Shown here in pieces: positions 1 to 5,698 of a DNA stretch of 9,106 nucleotides. This stretch comes from Filomicrobium sp. (lineage in GTDB: Bacteria; Pseudomonadota; Alphaproteobacteria; Rhizobiales; Hyphomicrobiaceae): positions 1-9,106 of the forward strand of contig JAJFHK010000043.1 of NCBI GenBank assembly GCA_021775655.1, written 5' to 3'. Position 1 is the first letter of the stretch; each line of letters begins with the position of its first letter. Below the pieces are notes generated by a model that was given only the letters and a program-made list of their open reading frames with translations, was not told the DNA's origin and made no database searches. A program made the position numbers and the translations under genes.

Positions 1-566
1 GCATCATGGGCAAGGGCAAAACCATGGAGATCTTCAAGGAGGTGGGTCTGCCGCAGGAAGTCGCAGATCGCTTCGGTCTGCGCAGTATGTCGGGAAGCCA
101 CGGCATCGGTCACACTCGGATGGCAACCGAGTCAGCGGTAACGACGCTCGGCGCGCATCCCTTTTCGACGGCCGAGGACGAATGCATCGTGCACAACGGC
201 TCGCTGTCCAACCATAACGACATGCGCCGCCGCCTCAAGCTGAAGGGCTTCGTAACGAAGACAGAGAACGATACCGAGGTTGCTGCCTGCTACATTTCCT
301 CACGCATTGCCGATGGCGCGGATCTACGTGAGGCACTTGAAGGCACGCTCGCTGATCTCGACGGCTTCTTCACATTTGTCACTGGCACCAAGAACGGCTT
401 CGGCGTGGTCCGCGATCCCATCGCATGCAAGCCGGCGGTCATGGCCGAAACGGACGAGTACGTCGCATTCGCCTCCGAATACCGCGCTTTCTCAGATCTC
501 CCGGGAATCGAGAACGCCCGCGTCTGGGAGCCTGAACCGGCAACCGTCTATTTCTGGGAGCGCTGA
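1..566 (+). CDS. mgsA: N-methylglutamate synthase subunit A (class II glutamine amidotransferase), 5' partial
   Basis: This is the amidotransferase-like subunit of N-methylglutamate synthase, related to rhizobial GlxB and to the N-terminal domain of glutamate synthase. The reading frame is open to the window edge (first whole codon at base 3), so the true start lies upstream. The ATG at position 6 is internal, because class II amidotransferases begin with a catalytic N-terminal Cys that is not visible here. Family motifs in order from that ATG: GHTRMATES (about residues 35-43), HNGSLSNHND (63-72), NDTEVAA (88-94) and FASEYRAF (155-162). The 186 residues seen are roughly the C-terminal two thirds of an expected protein of about 300 aa. 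In this pathway the subunit presumably handles the gamma-glutamyl amide of gamma-glutamylmethylamide rather than glutamine; that is inference from context. The stop lies 2 nt before mgsB, so the two are co-translated. Other class II amidotransferases are possible from this fragment alone, but the neighbours make mgsA by far the best call. Confidence 0.9.
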   Translation, partial: IMGKGKTMEIFKEVGLPQEVADRFGLRSMSGSHGIGHTRMATESAVTTLGAHPFSTAEDECIVHNGSLSNHNDMRRRLKLKGFVTKTENDTEVAACYISSRIADGADLREALEGTLADLDGFFTFVTGTKNGFGVVRDPIACKPAVMAETDEYVAFASEYRAFSDLPGIENARVWEPEPATVYFWER

Positions 567-568
567 GG

Positions 569-1318
569 ATGGCGTCAGCTTTGAAACAGGTCGCTGCCGG
601 AGACACCGTAAGCCTGCAGGCAGGACTGAACGACTTGCTCACACTCGACATGGCTGTGACGGAACTGCGTGAGGTCAACGCTACTCTGCAGACAGCAAGT
701 ATCGAAACAAACGACGATAGTTGGCAAATCCTGAACCCGCGCGGAAGTCACGCCGTTGCCGTCGGACTTGATGTTCCGATCAAAGTCATCGTGAAGGGCT
801 CGACTGGCTATTATTGCGCCGGAATGAACAAGCAGGCGACCGTCCACGTCGAAGGCTCGGTCGGTCCAGGCGTCGCAGAAAACATGATGTCAGGCATGGT
901 GATCGTCGACGGCGATGCGAGCCAGTATGCCGGCGCCACCGGTCATGGCGGTCTTCTGGTCGTTAAGGGCAACGCATCGTCGCGCTGCGGCATCTCCATG
1001 AAGGGCATCGATATCGTGGTTCATGGCAACATCGGCCACATGTCGGCGTTTATGGCGCAGAAGGGAAATCTCGTGGTGCTTGGCGACGCCGGCTCGGCGC
1101 TGGGCGATTCGATCTACGAGGCGCGGCTCTTCGTTCACGGGTCGGTGAAATCACTCGGCGCCGATTGTATCGAGAAAGAGATGCGCCCTGGGCATCTGGA
1201 GATTCTGAGTGATCTTCTGGTCCGCGCAGGAGCAGACGCCGACCCTACCGAATTCAAACGGTATGGCTCGGCCCGCAAGCTTTACAATTTCAACATCGAC
1301 CATGCTGGCGAATATTGA
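569..1318 (+). CDS. mgsB: N-methylglutamate synthase subunit B (GXGXG beta-helix domain protein)
   Basis: The 249-aa protein matches the C-terminal GXGXG domain of glutamate synthase (alpha subunit C-terminal domain), as in rhizobial GlxC. It is likely a structural subunit that holds the amidotransferase and synthase parts of the complex together. Residues about 75-195 form a glycine-rich right-handed beta-helix signature, with repeating turns of about 20 residues around VEGSVG (94-99), VDGDAS (113-118), VKGNAS (132-137), VHGNIG (151-156), LGDAGS (171-176) and VHGSV (189-193). No signal peptide or membrane segment is seen, so it is cytoplasmic. The ATG at 569 is 2 nt after the mgsA stop and has GGGAG at 556-560, 8 nt upstream. 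In glutamate synthase this domain follows the FMN domain, whereas here it is a separate gene placed before it. The domain also occurs in tungsten/molybdenum formylmethanofuran dehydrogenases, but the neighbours exclude that reading. Confidence 0.93.
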   Translation: MASALKQVAAGDTVSLQAGLNDLLTLDMAVTELREVNATLQTASIETNDDSWQILNPRGSHAVAVGLDVPIKVIVKGSTGYYCAGMNKQATVHVEGSVGPGVAENMMSGMVIVDGDASQYAGATGHGGLLVVKGNASSRCGISMKGIDIVVHGNIGHMSAFMAQKGNLVVLGDAGSALGDSIYEARLFVHGSVKSLGADCIEKEMRPGHLEILSDLLVRAGADADPTEFKRYGSARKLYNFNIDHAGEY

Positions 1319-1330
1319 GGCTGACAGACG

Positions 1331-2656
1331 ATGGAACACACACACCCCACGATTCCGCGCCAGTCCTGGACGTTCTCCAACGAGATCAACTCGGAAATCC
1401 GTCGAGCGGCGTCGAGCGGCATCTATGACATCCGCGGTGGCGGTGCCAAGCGCCGTGTGCCTCACTTCGATGATCTCCTTTTCATGGGAGCATCGATGAG
1501 CCGCTATCCGCTCGAGGGCTACCGCGAGAAGTGCGAAACCAATGTCACGCTCGGCACACGCTTCGCGAAGACGCCAATCGAACTCGCCATCCCGATCACC
1601 CTGGCTGGAATGAGCTTTGGCTCCCTCTCCGGCCCAGCCAAGGAAGCCCTCGGTCGTGGCGCCACCTTGGCAGGCACTTCAACTACGACTGGCGATGGCG
1701 GAATGACCGAAGAGGAGCGCGGGCACTCAAAGCTGCTCGTGTACCAATATCTGCCAAGCCGCTATGGCATGAATCCCGATGATCTGCGTCGCGCGGACGC
1801 CATCGAGGTGGTCGTTGGACAGGGTGCGAAACCTGGCGGCGGCGGCATGCTGCTCGGCCAGAAGATCACCGAGCGGGTTGCCGGCATGCGCGATCTCCCT
1901 GTTGGAATCGATCAACGCTCGGCGTGCCGCCACCCGGATTGGACCGGCCCGGATGACCTCGAAATCAAGATCCTCGAGCTCCGTGAGATTACCAGTTGGG
2001 AGAAGCCGATCTATATCAAAATCGGCGGCTCGCGCCCCTATTACGATACCGCTCTTTCCGTGAAGGCCGGCGCGGATGTCATCGTTCTTGACGGTATGCA
2101 GGGCGGTACGGCGGCGACACAGGACGTCTTCATCGAGCATGTCGGCACCCCGACCCTGGCCTGCATCAGGCCTGCGGTGAAGGCGCTGCAGGAGCTTGGC
2201 TTGCATCGTAAGGTCCAACTGATTGTGTCGGGCGGCATCCGCACCGGAGCAGATGTTGCAAAGGCATTGGCGCTTGGCGCCGACGCTGTCTCCATCGGCA
2301 CCGCGGCGTTGGTCGCGATCGGCGACAACGACCCGAAGTGGGAAGCCGAATACCAAAAACTTGGAACTACTGCGGGAGCTTACGACGATTGGCATGAAGG
2401 CCGCGACCCTGCTGGGATCACCACCCAGGACCCCGAACTGATGGCGCGCCTCGATCCTGTCGACGCCGGTCGCCGGCTACGCAACTATCTCAACGTGTTA
2501 ACGCTTGAATGTCAGACACTGGCACGCGCGTGCGGCAAGAGCCACGTGCATAACCTCGAGCCCGAGGATCTGTGTGCTCTCACTATCGAAGCCGCGGCCA
2601 TGGCCCAAGTGCCGCTCGCGGGTACCAATTGGATTCCCGGGCAGAACGGCTTCTGA
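1331..2656 (+). CDS. mgsC: N-methylglutamate synthase subunit C (FMN-dependent glutamate synthase-like)
   Basis: This is the catalytic subunit of N-methylglutamate synthase, forming N-methylglutamate from the methylamino group. It is 441 aa and covers the FMN-binding TIM barrel of glutamate synthase, close to rhizobial GlxD. Visible motifs: AGMSFGSLS (about 94-102), TSTTTGDGGM (116-125), GQGAKPGGGG (163-172), DGMQGGTAAT (about 251-260) and the phosphate-binding SGGIRTGAD (300-308). The segment that in glutamate synthase carries the C-x5-C-x4-C cluster for 3Fe-4S aligns with residues 331-366 (GDNDPKWEAEY to GITTQDP) and contains no Cys. The C-terminal ARACGKSHVHNLEPEDL (about 394-410) and PLAGTNWIPG are typical of this subfamily. 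The start at 1331 is 12 nt after mgsB and has TGAGG (1316-1320) 10 nt upstream, overlapping the mgsB stop. A conventional assimilatory glutamate synthase is unlikely because the protein is short, split and lacks those cysteines. Confidence 0.93.
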   Translation: MEHTHPTIPRQSWTFSNEINSEIRRAASSGIYDIRGGGAKRRVPHFDDLLFMGASMSRYPLEGYREKCETNVTLGTRFAKTPIELAIPITLAGMSFGSLSGPAKEALGRGATLAGTSTTTGDGGMTEEERGHSKLLVYQYLPSRYGMNPDDLRRADAIEVVVGQGAKPGGGGMLLGQKITERVAGMRDLPVGIDQRSACRHPDWTGPDDLEIKILELREITSWEKPIYIKIGGSRPYYDTALSVKAGADVIVLDGMQGGTAATQDVFIEHVGTPTLACIRPAVKALQELGLHRKVQLIVSGGIRTGADVAKALALGADAVSIGTAALVAIGDNDPKWEAEYQKLGTTAGAYDDWHEGRDPAGITTQDPELMARLDPVDAGRRLRNYLNVLTLECQTLARACGKSHVHNLEPEDLCALTIEAAAMAQVPLAGTNWIPGQNGF

Positions 2657-2725
2657 CACGCCCCCATCACGGCATCACGCCTAGGCAAACCCTCAACCGG
2701 ATAGAGCAGCACAGGATTTATTGCC
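2657..2725 (+). other. mgsC-gmaS intergenic gap
   Basis: This 69-nt gap holds no gene. It contains an 8-bp palindrome GCCTAGGC (2679-2686), two near-identical direct octamers (CCATCACG and GCATCACG, 2664-2679), and the gmaS ribosome binding site AGGA (2713-2716), 9 nt before the ATG. There is no stem followed by a T run, so no intrinsic terminator separates mgsC from gmaS. I also see no convincing -35/-10 pair. The simplest reading is read-through within one operon. Confidence 0.6.
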
Positions 2726-4030
2726 ATGACTGATCTGGCCACCTTCGCTAAGGAAAAGGGCGTCAAGTATTTTATGATCTCTTTCACCGACTTACTCGGC
2801 GCACAGCGCGCCAAGTTGGTGCCTGCTGCGGCGATCGCCGAGATGCAGGTGGAGGGTGCAGGATTCGCTGGTTTTGCGACGTGGCTCGACATGACGCCCG
2901 CCTATCCCGACATGCTGGCCGTACCCGATCCCGACACCGTAATTCAGCTTCCCTGGAAACCCGAAGTCGCGTGGGTCGCCTCAAACTTGGTGATGGAAGG
3001 CAAGGAAGTCGATCAGGCGCCTCGCAATGTTCTGCGGCGTCTCATCCGAGAGGCCGACAAGCACAGCATTCGCGTCAAGTCGGGCGTAGAGGCGGAGTTC
3101 TTTTTGCTCTCGCCCGAGGGCGACAAGATATCGGATGCCTACGATACCGCCGAGAAGCCCTGCTACGATCAGCAGGCGATCATGCGCCGCTACGATGTCA
3201 TCTCTGAAATCTGCGATTACATGCTGGCACTAGGCTGGGGGCCCTATCAAAACGACCACGAGGATGCGAACGGTCAGTTCGAGATGAACTGGGACTTCAG
3301 CAGTGCCCTGGTCACGGCCGATCGGCACTCGTTCTTCAAATTCATGGTCAAGTCCGTCGCCGAAAAACACAGCCTCAAGGCCACCTTCATGCCGAAGCCA
3401 CTCGAAGGACTGACGGGCAATGGCTGCCACGTCCACGTTTCAGCATGGGACCTCGGCGGCACGACCAACCTCTTTGCTGATGGTGTCGACGAAATGGGTT
3501 TGTCGCGCCAGGCACGCGCTTTCCTTGGCGGAATTATGAAGCACGCCGAAGCGATGACAGCGATCACCAATCCCACCGTCAACAGCTATAAGCGTATCAA
3601 CGCGCCGCGCACCACTTCGGGCGCCACCTGGGCGCCAAACACCGTCACCTGGTCAGGCAACAACCGTACACACATGGTTCGCGTGCCCGGTGCCGGCCGC
3701 TTCGAACTCCGCCTCGCAGATGGTGCCGCCAACCCTTACCTCTTGCAAGCCGTAGTCATCGCCGCCGGGCTCTCGGGCCTGCGAAGCGACGCCGACCCGG
3801 GTCCTCGCTATGACATCGATATGTACGCCGAAGGGCACACGGTGAACGACGCACCGAAGCTACCGCTCAATCTTCTTGATGCCATGCGGGTATTTGATGC
3901 GGATGAAGAACTGAAATCGATGATGGGCTCCGAGTTTGCAGCCGCTTATATGAAGATGAAGAACCAGGAATGGAATCGGTTCGTTTCGCACTTTTCGACT
4001 TGGGAGCGCGAGCACACCATTGACGTCTGA
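2726..4030 (+). CDS. gmaS: gamma-glutamylmethylamide synthetase (glutamine synthetase fold)
   Basis: The enzyme ligates methylamine to the gamma-carboxyl of glutamate with ATP, giving gamma-glutamylmethylamide (EC 6.3.4.12), the first step of the pathway. The 434-aa protein has the full glutamine synthetase catalytic set: E-x-E metal ligands in EAEFFLL (E122, E124), E179 and E186 in NDHEDANGQFE, H235 in GNGCHVHVS, the NPTVNSYKR segment (282-290), R314 in SGNNRTH, and E327/R329 in RFELRLADGAANPYL. These are arranged as in the GlnT/GmaS branch rather than classical GlnA. There is no visible adenylylation tyrosine motif of the GlnA type near the C terminus. The ATG at 2726 has AGGA at 2713-2716, 9 nt upstream. 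Position between mgsABC and mgdABCD is the strongest argument for methylamine rather than ammonia as substrate. Relatives act on other amines (ethylamine, isopropylamine, alaninol), so substrate range is inferred, not read from the sequence. Confidence 0.93.
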   Translation: MTDLATFAKEKGVKYFMISFTDLLGAQRAKLVPAAAIAEMQVEGAGFAGFATWLDMTPAYPDMLAVPDPDTVIQLPWKPEVAWVASNLVMEGKEVDQAPRNVLRRLIREADKHSIRVKSGVEAEFFLLSPEGDKISDAYDTAEKPCYDQQAIMRRYDVISEICDYMLALGWGPYQNDHEDANGQFEMNWDFSSALVTADRHSFFKFMVKSVAEKHSLKATFMPKPLEGLTGNGCHVHVSAWDLGGTTNLFADGVDEMGLSRQARAFLGGIMKHAEAMTAITNPTVNSYKRINAPRTTSGATWAPNTVTWSGNNRTHMVRVPGAGRFELRLADGAANPYLLQAVVIAAGLSGLRSDADPGPRYDIDMYAEGHTVNDAPKLPLNLLDAMRVFDADEELKSMMGSEFAAAYMKMKNQEWNRFVSHFSTWEREHTIDV

Positions 4031-4076
4031 GTCGCCGAGTTGGTGATGGGGTACGCGGGTTCACATTCCGCTTCTT

Positions 4077-4091
4077 CTGGCTTCAAGCCAG
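4077..4091. promoter_or_regulatory. dyad CTGGCTT-C-AAGCCAG before mgdA
   Basis: The site is a perfect inverted repeat of 7-bp arms around one central base, 55 nt before the mgdA start, in the longest non-coding gap of the window (4031-4145). As RNA it could form only a 5-bp stem with a TTCAA loop, and no T run follows, so it does not look like an intrinsic terminator. It could be an operator for a dimeric regulator or a weak RNA structure between gmaS and mgdA. A TTGCAA hexamer follows at 4092-4097, but no good -10 box is found 16-18 nt downstream, so a promoter here is unproven. The dyad is directly seen; its function is speculative. Confidence 0.35.
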
Positions 4092-4131
4092 TTGCAATTG
4101 AAACGAACCTCTCTCTACGCACCTTTCGGGC

Positions 4132-4135
4132 GGAG
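4132..4135 (+). promoter_or_regulatory. ribosome binding site that sets the mgdA start
   Basis: GGAG lies 10 nt before the ATG at 4146. The frame is open further upstream to a TTG at 4092, but the added residues resemble no sarcosine oxidase beta protein and that TTG follows the dyad with no Shine-Dalgarno sequence. The ATG at 4146 gives the MRYSG N terminus that I recall from close relatives. Confidence 0.7.
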
Positions 4136-4145
4136 TAGGCCAAGT

Positions 4146-5396
4146 ATGAGATATTCAGGTCTTCGCGTCGTCGTCGAGGCGTTAACGGGCCATAAGGGAT
4201 GGAAGCCGCTGTGGCGCAATCCTGAACCGCAGTCGTCCTACGACTTTGTCATCGTTGGCGGCGGCGGCCATGGATTGGCGACCGCCTATTACTTGGCGAA
4301 AACATTTCGCGAGAAACGCATCGCGGTCCTTGAAAAAGGATGGCTTGGGTCCGGCAACATCGGCCGAAACACGACGATCATACGCTCGAACTACCTGCTT
4401 CCGGGAAACGAACCGTTCTACGAGTTCTCGATGAAGCTCTGGGAGGGATTGGAGCAGGAGTTCAATTTCAATGCGATGGTCTCCCAGCGCGGCATTCTCA
4501 ACCTTTTTCATTCCGACGCACAGCGCGACGCCTTCCGCAGACGCGGCAACGCGATGCTACTAGCTGGCGCCGATGCCAAACTGCTCGACCGGGACGCCGT
4601 CCGACGTATGTATCCGTTCTTGAACTTCGGCAACGCCCGCTTCCCGATCAAGGGCGGCCTGCTGCAACCGCGCGCCGGCACCGCGCGCCATGATGGCGTC
4701 GCCTGGGGCTATGCCCGCGGAGCGGATGCCTTGGGCGTGGACATTCTGCAGAACTGCGAGGTGACCGGGTTCAAGATTGAGGCGGGGAAGGTCACAGGAG
4801 TCGAAACCACGCGCGGACCGATCGCTGCGAAAAAGGTCGGCGTATCCGTAGCTGGTTCTTCGAGCCGCGTGATGGAAAAAGCAGGCATGCGCCTGCCGAT
4901 AGAAAGTCACGTCATCCAGGCCTTCGTATCCGAAGGTTTGAAGCTAACCATCGATGGCGTGCTCACCTTCGGCGCAGGTCATTTCTATATCAGTCAGTCC
5001 GACAAAGGTGGCCTCGTCTTCGGGGGTGATCTCGACGGCTACAACACCTACGCCCAGCGCGGCAACTTGCCAGTCGTCGAAGACGTTGCCGAAAGCGGCA
5101 TGGCCATCATGCCGGTGATTGGCCGTGCCCGCGTCCTGCGCAACTGGGGCGGCATCATGGACATGACTATGGATGGATCGCCGATCATAGATCGAACGCA
5201 TATCGATAGCCTCTATTTCAATGGCGGCTGGTGCTATGGCGGCTTCAAGGCGACACCAGCGAGTGGATATGCATTTGCCCACCTGCTTGCGACCGACGCC
5301 CCCCATCCGACTGCTAACGCCTACCGCCTCGACCGGTTCGCTCGAGGATACCTGATCGATGAAAAGGGCGCCGGCGCCCAGCCAAATCTTCACTGA
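4146..5396 (+). CDS. mgdA: N-methylglutamate dehydrogenase subunit A (sarcosine oxidase beta-like flavoprotein)
   Basis: This is the flavin-binding catalytic subunit that demethylates N-methylglutamate, homologous to SoxB of heterotetrameric sarcosine oxidase (DAO/glycine oxidase fold). From the ATG at 4146 it is 416 aa, about the usual SoxB length. A short MRYSG...HKGWKPLW leader precedes the Rossmann dinucleotide motif YDFVIVGGGGHGLATAYYLA (32-51), then EKGWLGSGNIGRNTTIIRSN (63-82). H182 in GTARHDG (178-184) aligns with the histidine that carries covalent FMN in SoxB (His173-175 in characterised enzymes). Conserved C-terminal blocks are WGGIMDMTMDGSPIIDR (334-350) and GWCYGGFKATPASG (361-374). 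The stop is 8 nt before mgdB. It lies 115 nt behind gmaS, so it could have its own transcript start, though none is evident. A true sarcosine oxidase cannot be excluded from the sequence alone; linkage to mgs and gmaS is what favours N-methylglutamate. Confidence 0.92.
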   Translation: MRYSGLRVVVEALTGHKGWKPLWRNPEPQSSYDFVIVGGGGHGLATAYYLAKTFREKRIAVLEKGWLGSGNIGRNTTIIRSNYLLPGNEPFYEFSMKLWEGLEQEFNFNAMVSQRGILNLFHSDAQRDAFRRRGNAMLLAGADAKLLDRDAVRRMYPFLNFGNARFPIKGGLLQPRAGTARHDGVAWGYARGADALGVDILQNCEVTGFKIEAGKVTGVETTRGPIAAKKVGVSVAGSSSRVMEKAGMRLPIESHVIQAFVSEGLKLTIDGVLTFGAGHFYISQSDKGGLVFGGDLDGYNTYAQRGNLPVVEDVAESGMAIMPVIGRARVLRNWGGIMDMTMDGSPIIDRTHIDSLYFNGGWCYGGFKATPASGYAFAHLLATDAPHPTANAYRLDRFARGYLIDEKGAGAQPNLH

Positions 5397-5404
5397 GTCC
5401 AATC

Positions 5405-5698
5405 ATGCTTATCCCCCACCCGCTGCTTGGTCCTCGCGATGCACAGGAGTTCACCTACCTGGGCGACGCAAGCCTGATCGCACGCCCCGATGGAACTGCC
5501 GCCGGCGCCGAAGAAGCGTTCTTCGAATATACCTATCTTCGCGATAACCCCGCAGGCACCCACCGCGAGCTTTGGTTCCACGAAGCTGGCGACCGCTCGT
5601 GGCTCGTCGTGACGCGCAATACCCTGACCCATGAGATCCTGGATGCGCAGCTGGCAAGTGACCTCGCCTTAGCCATGTGCCCAGAGGCGCGCGAATGA
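5405..5698 (+). CDS. mgdB: N-methylglutamate dehydrogenase subunit B (sarcosine oxidase delta-like)
   Basis: This small 97-aa subunit is homologous to SoxD, which in heterotetrameric sarcosine oxidase binds zinc and helps assembly. The family frame is clear: MLI-x-x-P-x-x-GPRD-x-x-EF-x-Y-x-G at 1-20, YLRDNPAG (44-51), REL-W-x-H (54-59) and VVTRNTLTHE (68-77). The four zinc ligands known from SoxD (Cys, Cys, His, Cys, near 6, 9, 59 and 63) align here with H5, L8, H59 and D63. Only the central His is kept, so zinc binding is doubtful or altered. The ATG at 5405 is 8 nt after mgdA with only a weak TGAG (5394-5397) upstream, suggesting coupling to mgdA translation. Its stop overlaps the mgdC start as ATGA. 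Identity is supported by length, motifs and the conserved B-D-A-G-like gene order. Confidence 0.9.
   Translation: MLIPHPLLGPRDAQEFTYLGDASLIARPDGTAAGAEEAFFEYTYLRDNPAGTHRELWFHEAGDRSWLVVTRNTLTHEILDAQLASDLALAMCPEARE
5683..5687 (+). promoter_or_regulatory. ribosome binding site that sets the mgdC start
   Basis: AGAGG lies 7 nt before the ATG at 5695. An in-frame GTG at 5677 would add six residues (MPRGAR), but it lacks a Shine-Dalgarno sequence. The ATG at 5695 gives the common ATGA stop-start overlap with mgdB, so it is preferred. Confidence 0.75.

Noticed and set aside
1401..1420. Perfect tandem 10-bp repeat GTCGAGCGGC x2 in mgsC
   Set aside because: It encodes RRAASSG, which fits the expected protein length and motif spacing. 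A 10-bp unit would shift the frame if it were a recent duplication, so it is most likely chance in G+C-rich coding sequence.
1727..2395. Long open frame on the - strand opposite mgsC (222 codons)
   Set aside because: It lies wholly within mgsC, has no recognisable domain and no ribosome site, and is typical of antisense frames in G+C-rich genes.
4092..4145. TTG-initiated N-terminal extension of mgdA by 18 codons
   Set aside because: It has no Shine-Dalgarno sequence, begins immediately after the dyad and adds residues unlike family N termini; the ATG at 4146 has GGAG at good spacing.
5366..5379. 14-bp palindrome GGGCGCCGGCGCCC near the end of mgdA
   Set aside because: It encodes the KGAGAQ tail that I recall as conserved in MgdA/SoxB relatives, and no T run follows. 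The palindrome is explained by Gly-Ala codon choice rather than a terminator.
5509..5525. Inverted repeat CGAAGAA-GCG-TTCTTCG inside mgdB
   Set aside because: The 3-nt loop and coding position argue against a regulatory role; it reads through as EEAFFE codons with no linked signal.
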